Shown here: positions 1 to 5,411 of the stretch, in pieces
Position numbering within the stretch: the first letter of the stretch is position 1
How the letters are laid out: each line of letters starts with the position of its first letter
NCBI GenBank assembly: GCA_003171295.1
Contig: PMYF01000149.1
Coordinates: 1-5,540, forward strand
Source: Acidobacteriota bacterium
GTDB taxonomy: Bacteria > Acidobacteriota > Terriglobia > UBA7540
Length of the DNA: 5,540 bases
Direction: 5' to 3'
The notes under the pieces: generated by a model
What the model saw: only the letters and a program-made list of their open reading frames with translations
Databases searched by the model: none
What the model was told of the DNA's origin: nothing
Position numbers and translations under genes: made by a program

Positions 1-452
1 CGCGCCCCGTAGCGCTCCTCCGGAAGCAGCGTCTGGTGGCGCCACAACAGGTGGTTCTCAAGCAAATCCTCATAGGTGAAATCCGTGCCCAGCAGGCTCT
101 CGCCCCAGCTTCCCGTGGGGATTTCTTTGGGCGCTCGGTCGCCGGAATGGCCGGTGCGGACCGTGGCGGGTCCCCGGGAGGGAACGGACAGGAGCAGGCG
201 GACGCGCGCCAGCAGTGGGGCGCTGACCTCGCAGAAGATCCGCAGGCCGTCGGGGAAAGCGTGGGCACGAAAGGCAATCGGAAAACTCTTCCGCTCTCCG
301 AAAGGCGAGACGCGCACCAGGCGGCCGCTGGCCGTATAGTCGGTTGAGTTGCGCAGGGTGCGGACCCGCGTCAAGACTTCCTCCCGTGTGGCCGCGGGCG
401 GGACGGCCAGGGGCAGCAGCAACAAGGCAACGAGTTTCTTCGGCAGAAACAT
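1..452 (-). CDS. LolA-like outer membrane lipoprotein-sorting protein, 3' end cut by window edge
   Basis: The first 150 residues are visible; the rest lies beyond the left edge. The N-terminus (MFLPKKLVALLLLPLA, then VPPAA) is a Sec-type signal peptide of about 21 residues with no lipobox cysteine, so a periplasmic protein is expected. The mature part starts with a helix (TREEVLTRVRTLRN), then a beta-rich stretch (SGRLVRVSPFGERKSFPIAF). Residues 122-130 read GTDFTYEDL, preceded by GSWGESL. This resembles the G-[ST]-[DS]-[FL]-[ST]-Y-E-D motif of the LolA-fold family annotated 'outer membrane lipoprotein-sorting protein', often encoded beside MacB-type transporters. LolA-fold proteins carry lipids or lipoproteins across the periplasm; the cargo here is unknown. 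The start ATG lies 3 bases after the ATPase stop. No Shine-Dalgarno is visible, so translation is probably coupled. The assignment rests on one motif, the signal peptide and context. Confidence 0.72.
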   Translation of the reverse strand, partial: MFLPKKLVALLLLPLAVPPAATREEVLTRVRTLRNSTDYTASGRLVRVSPFGERKSFPIAFRAHAFPDGLRIFCEVSAPLLARVRLLLSVPSRGPATVRTGHSGDRAPKEIPTGSWGESLLGTDFTYEDLLENHLLWRHQTLLPEERYGA

Positions 453-455
453 GGG

Positions 456-1124
456 TTAGGGGGAACAGATGCGGCCGTCGCGGATCCGTATGGTGCGCTC
501 GGCCAGTTGGGCGACGGTGGCTTCGTGCGTGACCACGACCAGGACCATGCGGCGTTCGGCCTGGATGCCCGCCAACATGGCCATGATCTTAACGGAGTTT
601 TCGCTGTCGAGGTTGCCCGTGGGTTCGTCGGCGAGCAGGATTTCGGGGTCGTTGGCCAGGCTGCGGGCGATGGCCGCACGTTGGCGCTCACCGGCGGAGA
701 GCTGATTGGGATATTGCTGGAAGCGGTGCTCCAGACCCACCTCGCGCAGCAGTGCCGCGGCCTTCTCTTCACGCTGGCGCCAGCTCAGTTCGGTTTCGAA
801 CATCGGCACTTGCACATTCTCGAGCGCGCGCAGCGTGGGAAGCAGATGGAAGGCCTGAAAGACGAACCCCACGCGGCGTGAGCGGTAGGCATCCAGGTCG
901 AAGGAGTTGGCCAGGGATTGGCCTCGGAAGCGGATCTCCCCGCCGGTAGGCTGATCCAATCCGCCGAGCAGGTGCAGGAGGGTGGACTTTCCGCTGCCGC
1001 TGGGGCCGGTGACCGCCACGAACTCGCCCCCGTTCACCTCGAAATCCACGCCGCGCAAGGCCTGGATGCGGCCCTCATCAAAGTGCTTGGTGACGTTTCT
1101 TGCCTCGAGCAGGCAGTCACTCAT
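456..1124 (-). CDS. ABC transporter ATP-binding protein, LolD/MacB type
   Basis: This is a 222-residue cytoplasmic ATPase of the family that powers FtsX-type permeases (LolD, MacB, FtsE relatives). All nucleotide-binding motifs are present: Walker A GPSGSGKST at residues 40-48, Q-loop Gln90 within VGFVFQAFHLLP, signature LSAGERQR at 142-149, Walker B plus D-loop ILLADEPTGNLD at 162-173 with catalytic Glu167, and switch His200 in VVVTH. The FQ-x-HLLP-x-L-x-ALENV stretch is typical of MacB/LolD rather than importer ATPases. The frame stays open 33 codons upstream, but only inside the permease gene. ATG at 1124 gives the normal family N-terminus and has a GGAGG (1134-1138) 9 bases upstream. It overlaps the permease end by 8 bases (ATGAGTGA), as expected for a stoichiometric pair. 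The substrate cannot be read from the ATPase. Confidence 0.95.
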   Translation of the reverse strand: MSDCLLEARNVTKHFDEGRIQALRGVDFEVNGGEFVAVTGPSGSGKSTLLHLLGGLDQPTGGEIRFRGQSLANSFDLDAYRSRRVGFVFQAFHLLPTLRALENVQVPMFETELSWRQREEKAAALLREVGLEHRFQQYPNQLSAGERQRAAIARSLANDPEILLADEPTGNLDSENSVKIMAMLAGIQAERRMVLVVVTHEATVAQLAERTIRIRDGRICSP

Positions 1125-2238
1125 AACGCAAGGCCTCCACGGGCGAAAGGCGCGCTGCCCGGTGCGCGGGCAGGAAGCCGGCCAGCAGGCCCACGACCAC
1201 CGCGATGCCCAGCGCTTCCACACAGTGCAGGATAGGAATCGAACTGGTGACGAAACTGGCCGTGGCCGGCACCTTGGAGAGGATGCGCAGCGCCAGCCAC
1301 CCGCCCGCCACGCCGAAACAGCCGCCCACCAGGCCCAGGGCAGCGGCCTCGATCAGGATAAGCTTCATCACCCGCGAGCGCCTCCAGCCCAGGGCCCGCA
1401 AGACGCCGATCTCCCGGGTGCGTTCGAAAACCGACATGGCCATGGTGTTGGCGATCCCCAGGGCGCCGATGAAAAGGGCGATGAGGGACGTGCCCCAGGC
1501 CATGGAGCGAGCCAGGGCAACGAGCTGATTGTTGCGCGCGCGGGTGATGGCGGGGACGGCTTTCAGGCCTGGGAGCGCTGCTTCAATCGCAGCACGAGCC
1601 TCTAGAACGCGCTGCGGGTCGAGCTCCCCCTGGGAGTCCTTGCGCAGATGCACATGGAAAGCCGTGACCTTTCCGCCGAGGTCGGACAGCTTCTGTAACT
1701 GGCGCAGGGGTAAGACGGCCGCGCCGGCTTCCAGGGCGGACCCTCCCCGGTAAACGCCCACCACCTGAAAGGAGGCGCCTTGGATGTCCATGAAGTCGCC
1801 TGCTTTCTTGCCCAGGTTCTCCGCTAGCATCTCGCCCAGCATCACCTCGGGCTGATCGTCGCGAAACCGGCGTCCCTCGAGGAGAGTGAGCCCCTCCATC
1901 TCGAAGGAATTGGCCGGCCATCCAAAGACCAGGGCGTTGACCTCGGGCGTGAGGTCCATCAGGTTCACGATCATGGGATCAGCGACCGCAACGGCAGGGA
2001 GGGAGCGCAGCTTCTCACCCACCGACTCATCCACGAAAGTGTTCAGGAATGTCTTCTGCACCACAGCCAGGTCCGTGCCCGAGCTTTCATAGAGCTTCAG
2101 CCATTGCTCTTCAAAGGAACGTGAAAACCCCACGAGTGCCACGAACGCAGCAATGCCCACCCCCACTCCGCAGAGCGTGAGTGCGGTGCGCAGGGGGCGG
2201 CGGAGGAGGTTCTTCAGCGCAATTCGGAAGAAAGACAT
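1117..2238 (-). CDS. FtsX/MacB-type ABC transporter permease
   Basis: This is a 373-residue inner-membrane permease with the four-helix plan of the FtsX/MacB/LolCE family. It has a short amphipathic start (MSFFRIALKNLLRRPLRTAL), TM1 at about 18-40, a periplasmic MacB_PCD-like domain at about 41-243, then TM2 (~246-268), TM3 (~292-320) and TM4 (~338-356). The cytoplasmic loop FERTREIGVLRALGWRRSRV (271-290) and the C-terminal PAHRAARLSPVEALRYE are family hallmarks. These mechanotransmission transporters do not pump through a channel; they drive periplasmic carriers or lipoprotein release. The following ATPase overlaps its stop, and the LolA-like gene after that suggests lipid, lipoprotein or small-molecule trafficking to the outer envelope. 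An in-frame TAA two codons before the ATG fixes the start as the first possible one. No Shine-Dalgarno is evident in front of it. Confidence 0.95.
   Translation of the reverse strand: MSFFRIALKNLLRRPLRTALTLCGVGVGIAAFVALVGFSRSFEEQWLKLYESSGTDLAVVQKTFLNTFVDESVGEKLRSLPAVAVADPMIVNLMDLTPEVNALVFGWPANSFEMEGLTLLEGRRFRDDQPEVMLGEMLAENLGKKAGDFMDIQGASFQVVGVYRGGSALEAGAAVLPLRQLQKLSDLGGKVTAFHVHLRKDSQGELDPQRVLEARAAIEAALPGLKAVPAITRARNNQLVALARSMAWGTSLIALFIGALGIANTMAMSVFERTREIGVLRALGWRRSRVMKLILIEAAALGLVGGCFGVAGGWLALRILSKVPATASFVTSSIPILHCVEALGIAVVVGLLAGFLPAHRAARLSPVEALRYE
1134..1138 (-). promoter_or_regulatory. Shine-Dalgarno of the ABC ATPase gene
   Basis: GGAGG on the minus strand lies 9 bases before the ATG at 1124, inside the last codons of the permease gene. 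It decides the ATPase start in favour of 1124 over the longer open frame that begins at 1223. Confidence 0.75.
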
Positions 2239-2241
2239 CGC

Positions 2242-2307
2242 TTAAACCAGGGTGCGACAAACGTCTGAAGGATCCTCAAGCAGGTTGCGGTTCGACGTCC
2301 TGAGCAT
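2242..2307 (-). CDS. Possible 21-residue ORF directly before the permease
   Basis: ATG at 2307 opens a 21-codon frame starting MLRTSNRNLLEDPSD and ending CRTLV. Its TAA lies 3 bases before the permease ATG. An in-frame GTG at 2316 would add three residues. The spacing would allow translational coupling, which could explain why the permease has no visible ribosome binding site. Its own ribosome binding site is weak (only GTGGA close to the ATG). The frame stays open without a start codon back into the end of the radical SAM gene, as also happens by chance in high-GC DNA. It could be a leader or coupling peptide, a small peptide substrate of the neighbouring radical SAM enzyme, or nothing. There is one cysteine and no recognised family. 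Confidence 0.22.
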   Translation of the reverse strand: MLRTSNRNLLEDPSDVCRTLV

Positions 2308-2384
2308 GTCATCCACAACTCGCAAGCTTCTTCGCCGTCCGCCCCCGCGAACTTCCCAAGCTAACCACCTTCCGGAATGTTGAA

Positions 2385-3623
2385 CTAGGCCGGGGGCAAC
2401 TCAGACAGCTTCACCCAATAGGCCTCCTGGGAGAGGCGGCAGCGCGCTGACGGTTTAGCATATAGCGGGTTGGTGCTCATCGCTTCCCAAATCTCCCTCA
2501 GTGGACGCTCGCGGATGTTGCCGAAGGTGTAGGGGGTGAAATCGCATGGGCACACGTCGCCGTTGGCCCGCAGATGGATCTGCACCATGGCGGCCGGGCA
2601 GCCCTCCGCCACGCAGGGATAGGCGATGCTGGAAAACATTGTCTGATGGATGATGCGCGGGTAGTCGGCGAGGGACGTGTACTTGGCGCGGAAGTCAACG
2701 ATGTGGCGCGCGTCCTCCTCGCTGAGCATGCACTCGCGCTGCGCTGAGAGGCGCCCAGTGGGGATGACATCGAAGAGGAAAACTTCCAGCACGCCGAGAT
2801 CGCGGGCGAGGTCCATCATGGCGTCCAGTTCCCCGTCTGCGATTTTCTCCTTGGTCGCATAGGTGGAGATGCCGGTCAGAATTCCAGCCTGCTGGCAGAG
2901 CCGCAACCCTCGGTAAGCCTTTTCCGCCAGGCCCGGGCGCTGGCGGTTGGCGTCGTGCCGGGCGGGGTCGGAGTGATCCAGGCTGACGAAAACCCCGAAG
3001 GCGCCCGCTTGCTTCAACCGTTCGACGGCGTGCTCCCGAAGAAACTCACCGTTGGTGAAAAGAGTGCAGACGCTGCGCGATCGGTCAACCGCGGCGACGA
3101 GGTCGTAGATGTGCTCGTAAAGTAGAGGCTCGCCTCCTGTGAGGACGACGCAGGTGGTGCCCAGCGCGAGGCTCTGCTCGATCGTACTCTTCAGCTCCTC
3201 GAAGCGGAGGGCGCTGGCCTCGCGCCGCGTCCTATCCTGATAATCCGCCGCTGAGCAGTGCAGGCAGTCGCACTGGCAGTTGTAAGTAACGGCCACCGTG
3301 AGGACATGGGGAGTGCGTCCCAGGGCGCCAAAGTTCACCTCGGCCGAGGCGGCCGTCTGCCCTTGCAGCATGTTCTCCATGATCAACTTCACCCGGCGCC
3401 GGGCGGCGAGGGAGCCGAGCGGGGGCGTGAGGAGGGAGAATGCCTTGGAGCCGTCCTCCAAGGTCACCAGCGGCTTGCCGTTGATGTAATAGTTTTCCTG
3501 AGCGCGGCGGTAGTTGGCCATCGTATTCCGGATGGCGCTACGCTGCCAGGCTTTGAGGTCGGTTTTGACCGATGGCGCTGGGTGATTTGTGTCCGGGTCT
3601 GGCACGTCAGCCGGGGCCTCCAT
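2385..3623 (-). CDS. Radical SAM protein with C-terminal Twitch/SPASM-like cysteines
   Basis: This is a 412-residue cytoplasmic radical SAM enzyme. The [4Fe-4S]-SAM motif CX3CX2C is Cys116/Cys120/Cys123 (in YNCQCDCLHCS), LTGGEPLLY (161-169) is the SAM-binding GGEP segment, and SLDHSDPARHDANR (214-227) matches the 'SLDG-HD-R' strand of PqqE/NirJ/anSME-like enzymes. The C-terminus has Cys337, Cys342, Cys358, Cys360 and Cys395 around NGDVCPCDFTPYTFGNI, followed by LREIWEAM. This looks like an abbreviated SPASM (Twitch) domain holding one auxiliary Fe-S cluster. Relatives modify peptides, hemes or cofactors; the substrate here is unknown. ATG at 3623 is the first start allowed, because an in-frame TGA lies at 3633-3635, but it has no Shine-Dalgarno. 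GTG at 3605, with GGAGG 11 bases upstream, or ATG at 3521 (Met35) are alternatives. The first ~34 residues are Pro/Asp-rich and outside the fold. Confidence 0.9.
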   Translation of the reverse strand: MEAPADVPDPDTNHPAPSVKTDLKAWQRSAIRNTMANYRRAQENYYINGKPLVTLEDGSKAFSLLTPPLGSLAARRRVKLIMENMLQGQTAASAEVNFGALGRTPHVLTVAVTYNCQCDCLHCSAADYQDRTRREASALRFEELKSTIEQSLALGTTCVVLTGGEPLLYEHIYDLVAAVDRSRSVCTLFTNGEFLREHAVERLKQAGAFGVFVSLDHSDPARHDANRQRPGLAEKAYRGLRLCQQAGILTGISTYATKEKIADGELDAMMDLARDLGVLEVFLFDVIPTGRLSAQRECMLSEEDARHIVDFRAKYTSLADYPRIIHQTMFSSIAYPCVAEGCPAAMVQIHLRANGDVCPCDFTPYTFGNIRERPLREIWEAMSTNPLYAKPSARCRLSQEAYWVKLSELPPA

Positions 3624-3636
3624 GAGGTATCGTCAT
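3607..3636 (-). other. Possible 9-codon upstream ORF overlapping the radical SAM start
   Basis: ATG at 3636 has GAGGG at 3645-3649 (8-base spacer) within the purine-rich run GGAGGTGAGGG. It encodes only MTIPHGGPG before a TGA at 3607-3609. The radical SAM ATG (3623) lies inside it in another frame, and a GTG (3605) in the radical SAM frame follows its stop by one base. It could act as a coupling or attenuating leader, or simply mark an uncertain start. The best ribosome binding site in the leader serves this frame, not the enzyme. Confidence 0.25.
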
Positions 3637-3686
3637 GGCCCGGTCCCTCACCTCCGCGCCAGGCTTCGCGCTTTGTACAGTAGTGC

Positions 3687-3714
3687 AGTATAACGTAAAC
3701 GAACCCAGAGTCAA
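3687..3714 (-). promoter_or_regulatory. Sigma-70-type promoter for the radical SAM gene
   Basis: On the minus strand, TTGACT (3709-3714) and TATACT (3687-3692) are separated by 16 bases; each differs from the consensus hexamer at one position. The expected start of transcription is near 3680, giving a leader of about 57 bases to the ATG at 3623. It lies in AT-richer DNA than its surroundings, as a real promoter should. The foldback repeat at 3731-3837 begins only 17 bases upstream of the -35. Confidence 0.7.
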
Positions 3715-3719
3715 CCCGC

Positions 3720-3730
3720 GTCGGGATACG
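3720..3730. repeat. 11-bp direct repeat, left copy
   Basis: GTCGGGATACG abuts the left end of the foldback element and recurs exactly at 3849-3859. It is a candidate target-site duplication or a sequence-specific insertion motif. Confidence 0.55.
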
Positions 3731-3837
3731 GTAGTGGGTCAGTTTGGCTTTTTGTAGCGGCGGTCTATGATCGCCGGCTTTTGATTCAATAGGTTCCGGC
3801 GCTCACAGAGCGCCGCTACAGCAAACTGACCCACTAC
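3731..3837. repeat. 107-bp foldback palindrome, MITE/REP-like
   Basis: The ends are perfect 16-bp inverted repeats: GTAGTGGGTCAGTTTG at 3731-3746 and its complement at 3822-3837. Moving inward, TGTAGCGGCG (3753-3762) pairs with 3811-3820, and then about 12 of 15 further positions pair around CGCCGG (3772-3777 with 3796-3801). The centre, near 3785, is the near-palindrome TTGATTCAA. The left arm carries about five extra bases (GCTTTT, where the right arm has one base). A nested 7-bp hairpin, GGCGCTC/GAGCGCC, lies at 3798-3814. The whole can be read as two inverted copies of one ~50-base unit. No transposase is encoded, so this is a non-autonomous element or a REP/BIME-type repeat. Similar TGTAGCGGCG repeats are recalled from Acidobacteriota, which is unverified here. 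Confidence 0.85.
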
Positions 3838-4000
3838 GCGGAATACGAGTCGGGATACGCAGGACTGTGCCCGGGAGGTGGAATCCACTCTGTCGAGGTC
3901 GGCTCGCTGCGGTTCGGCGTAGGTTGTGCAAAAAGAGCATAAGGCTAGCGGGGGAGTCGGCGACTCGCCCGCGCCGGTGGAAACGCAGGGCACCAAACTC
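3838..4000. other. Non-coding stretch between foldback repeat and CoA-binding gene
   Basis: No convincing gene is seen. The open minus-strand frame here runs straight through the foldback repeat and lacks family features. A small palindrome, GAGTCG-G-CGACTC (3954-3966), followed on the minus strand 19 bases later by TTTTT (3930-3934), is the only terminator-like feature after the CoA-binding gene. The hairpin and T-run are too far apart to call it a terminator. Confidence 0.5.
3849..3859. repeat. 11-bp direct repeat, right copy
   Basis: This is an exact copy of GTCGGGATACG at 3720-3730. It is offset 11 bases from the right end of the palindrome. The offset (GCGGAATACGA, 3838-3848) is itself a degenerate copy: GCGGAATACG matches TCGGGATACG at 8 of 10 positions. 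Confidence 0.55.
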
Positions 4001-4471
4001 TCAAAGGGGATAGCTTCCTGCGACCTTCATCAGGAAACGGTGGAGGCGGTGGACAAACGCCACCTTGGGAAGGAACATGTGCGGGCAGTAGCCTTCGATC
4101 ACGGCCAAACCGCGCTTCCGGCAGGAATCCACGGCGCGATCATGAACCGTGCCGTCACTGGCTGCCTTGTACACCCAGATCCGCTTGATGTCAGCTTCGG
4201 TACACTCGCGCATGGCCTGCTCGGCCAGGTTCGGGGGCGTCATCAGCAGCGCGGCCTCCACGGGCGGGGTGATATCGGCAAGGCGCGCGAAACACGGGCG
4301 CCCCTCAATTTGCTCGGCTTGGGGATTCACCGGGACGGCGTCGTAGCCCTGCGCCAGGAACTCTCGAAACAACCCGCGCGAGAAGTGCTTGGGATCGCGC
4401 GAGACTCCCACGACCGCCAGTCTCTTGGTCGCAAGGAATTCGACAATATCGTCCAGCGCGGCATCGGGCAT
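4001..4471 (-). CDS. CoA-binding domain protein (YccU-like Rossmann fold)
   Basis: This is a 156-residue cytoplasmic protein of the small, single-domain CoA-binding family (CoA_binding_2, related to the N-terminal domain of succinyl-CoA synthetase alpha). Strand-turn KRLAVVGVSRDPKHFSRGL (17-34) is the nucleotide-binding beta-alpha-beta start, followed by GYDAVPVNPQAEQIEGRPCFARLADI (42-67). The later strands are VEAALLMTPP and IKRIWVYKAA. The tail CPHMFLPKVAFVHRLHRFLMKVAGSYP is of the kind found in acidobacterial and related homologues. Members bind CoA or similar nucleotides; their physiological role is mostly unknown. ATG at 4471 is preferred because GAGG lies 8 bases upstream and the fold begins promptly after it. 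A TTG at 4519 would add 16 unlikely residues. The gene is divergent from the SDR gene, 107 bases apart. No clear promoter was found for it. Confidence 0.87.
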   Translation of the reverse strand: MPDAALDDIVEFLATKRLAVVGVSRDPKHFSRGLFREFLAQGYDAVPVNPQAEQIEGRPCFARLADITPPVEAALLMTPPNLAEQAMRECTEADIKRIWVYKAASDGTVHDRAVDSCRKRGLAVIEGYCPHMFLPKVAFVHRLHRFLMKVAGSYPL

Positions 4472-4540
4472 GACGGAAACCTCGACGAAAACTTTATGCG
4501 GATTCCCCGCGGGGCGCAAGCGGCTAATTAGGAACTACCC

Positions 4541-4568
4541 TTGACATTGGTGCTGGACGTGTTATCAA
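4541..4568 (+). promoter_or_regulatory. Promoter of the SDR gene, probably giving a leaderless mRNA
   Basis: A perfect -35, TTGACA (4541-4546), is followed after 16 bases by TATCAA (4563-4568), a weaker -10 with four of six consensus positions. Transcription would begin at about 4575, only a few bases before the ATG at 4579. The AAGG at 4571-4574 would then be lost or lie at the very 5' end of the message. Confidence 0.55.
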
Positions 4569-4578
4569 TCAAGGTACT

Positions 4579-5322
4579 ATGAGCGTAGCACCTTTGCAGA
4601 ACCAAGTGGCGTTGGTAACCGGCGGCGGGAAACGAATCGGGCGGGCCATTGCCGTGGCGTTGGCGCGGGCCGGGGCGGACGTGGTGGTGAACTACCACGA
4701 GTCACGCGCGGGAGCGCAGGCCACGGTGCGCGAGATGGCCGCACTCGGGGTTCGGGCCCTGGCCATCCGGGCCGACGTCGCGCGGCCGCGGCAAGTCGAG
4801 GCGATGTTCCGTACGGTTGAGAAGCGCTTCGGGCGGCTGGATCTTCTCGTGAACAATGCCGGCGCGTTCTTTCGGGTGACCTGGGACCAGCTCACGGAGA
4901 AGGACTGGGATCGCATGCTGGGAATTAACCTAAAGGCACCCTTTTTCTGCGCGCAGGCTGCGGCGCGGATGATGTTGCGCCAAGGGCGCGGAAATATCAT
5001 CAACATCTCTTCGCTCGGGGGCTTGCAGGCCTGGCCGGGTTACATGCACTATTGCGCGTCGAAGGCCGCGCTGATCTCCCTGACGCGCTCGCTGGCGAAA
5101 GCGCTGGCGCCGCGGGTCCGCGTGAACAGCATCGCGCCCGGCACCATCCTCTTCCCGGATGAAAAGCGCGACGCCACCCTGCGGAGGATTATCCGCTCGA
5201 CGCCGCTCCTCACCGTCGGGGGGGCCCGGGACATCGCGGACATGGTCCTCTACCTCGCGACCCAGGGTGAGTTCATCACCGGGCAGGTGATGGTCGTGGA
5301 TGGCGGGAAGTCGATTCCGTAG
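4579..5322 (+). CDS. Short-chain dehydrogenase/reductase, pteridine-reductase (FolM/PTR1)-like
   Basis: This is a 247-residue NAD(P)H-dependent oxidoreductase with a complete classical SDR fold. TGGGKRIG (14-21) is the cofactor motif; Arg19 stands where most classical SDRs have the second glycine, the TGxxxRxG form seen in pteridine reductases (Leishmania PTR1, E. coli FolM). NYHES (38-42) after the second strand fits NADPH use in PTR1-like proteins. Other motifs are Asp66 (RADV), NNAG (92-95), Asn117, Ser145, Tyr158 and Lys162 (YxxxK), so the catalytic tetrad is intact. VNSIAPGTILF (182-192) closely resembles the FolM counterpart, and VVDGGKSIP ends the protein. It probably reduces dihydrobiopterin/dihydrofolate or a similar pterin. 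PTR1 has Asp where this has Ser, so a FabG-like 3-oxoacyl reductase or general SDR remains possible. It stands alone, with its own promoter and a hairpin just after the stop. Confidence 0.93.
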   Translation: MSVAPLQNQVALVTGGGKRIGRAIAVALARAGADVVVNYHESRAGAQATVREMAALGVRALAIRADVARPRQVEAMFRTVEKRFGRLDLLVNNAGAFFRVTWDQLTEKDWDRMLGINLKAPFFCAQAAARMMLRQGRGNIINISSLGGLQAWPGYMHYCASKAALISLTRSLAKALAPRVRVNSIAPGTILFPDEKRDATLRRIIRSTPLLTVGGARDIADMVLYLATQGEFITGQVMVVDGGKSIP

Positions 5323-5329
5323 GAGGAAG

Positions 5330-5365
5330 GTAGCCACGGCACCGCCCTTGTGCCGTGGGTTTTTC
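5330..5365. repeat. 36-bp inverted repeat, left arm
   Basis: It starts GTAGCCACGGCACCG and pairs with 5412-5447 at 32 of 36 positions; the differences are a 3-base block in the hairpin loop and one base near the inner end. Each arm also folds on itself (CCACGGCAC with GTGCCGTGG). The 46-base centre is AT-rich. This layout is that of a BIME-like pair of REP hairpins; the motif is recalled as common between acidobacterial genes. Confidence 0.85.
5334..5364 (+). terminator. Rho-independent terminator-like hairpin after the SDR gene
   Basis: The 9-bp stem CCACGGCAC (5334-5342) / GTGCCGTGG (5350-5358) has a 7-base loop and is followed after one G by TTTTT (5360-5364). It begins 11 bases after the stop codon. 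It is part of the repeat arm, so the repeat may double as the gene's terminator. Confidence 0.6.
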
Positions 5366-5411
5366 AAGCGGCATGTTGAGAATTGCATTTAATTTGGGTG
5401 GCGGGGATTAT

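Noticed and set aside
36..347. Plus-strand open frames of 87 and 103 codons
   Set aside because: They are antisense to the LolA-like gene, which has a signal peptide and a family motif in the minus frame; the plus-strand products show no recognisable features.
371..772. Minus-strand frame of 133 codons overlapping the ATPase end and LolA-like start
   Set aside because: The ATPase and LolA-like frames cover the same DNA with conserved motifs; this frame is low in complexity and rich in Pro, Ser, Arg and Trp, as expected of a GC-rich shadow frame.
1125..1223. N-terminal 33-residue extension of the ATPase
   Set aside because: It is out-of-frame permease coding sequence (Trp/Arg-rich), and a proper Shine-Dalgarno supports the start at 1124.
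982..1605. 207-codon plus-strand frame
   Set aside because: It lies antisense to the ATPase and permease genes; its composition is that of the reverse of GC-rich coding and it has no domain motif.
3739..3996. 85-codon minus-strand frame between the radical SAM and CoA-binding genes
   Set aside because: It runs through most of the foldback repeat and ends in it; no family resemblance and no convincing ribosome binding site.
4505..4514. Palindrome CCCCGCGGGG between the divergent genes
   Set aside because: Ten bases of pure GC symmetry are expected by chance in such DNA, and it does not overlap the promoter elements seen.
4472..4519. TTG start that would lengthen the CoA-binding protein by 16 residues
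   Set aside because: Rare start codon, no Shine-Dalgarno, and the internal ATG at 4471 has GAGG at proper spacing.
3926..4531. 201-codon plus-strand frame
   Set aside because: It is antisense to the CoA-binding gene, whose Rossmann features are clear on the minus strand.
4930..5388. 152-codon minus-strand frame over the SDR 3' end
   Set aside because: It is antisense to the SDR active-site and C-terminal motifs and begins in the repeat; no function visible.
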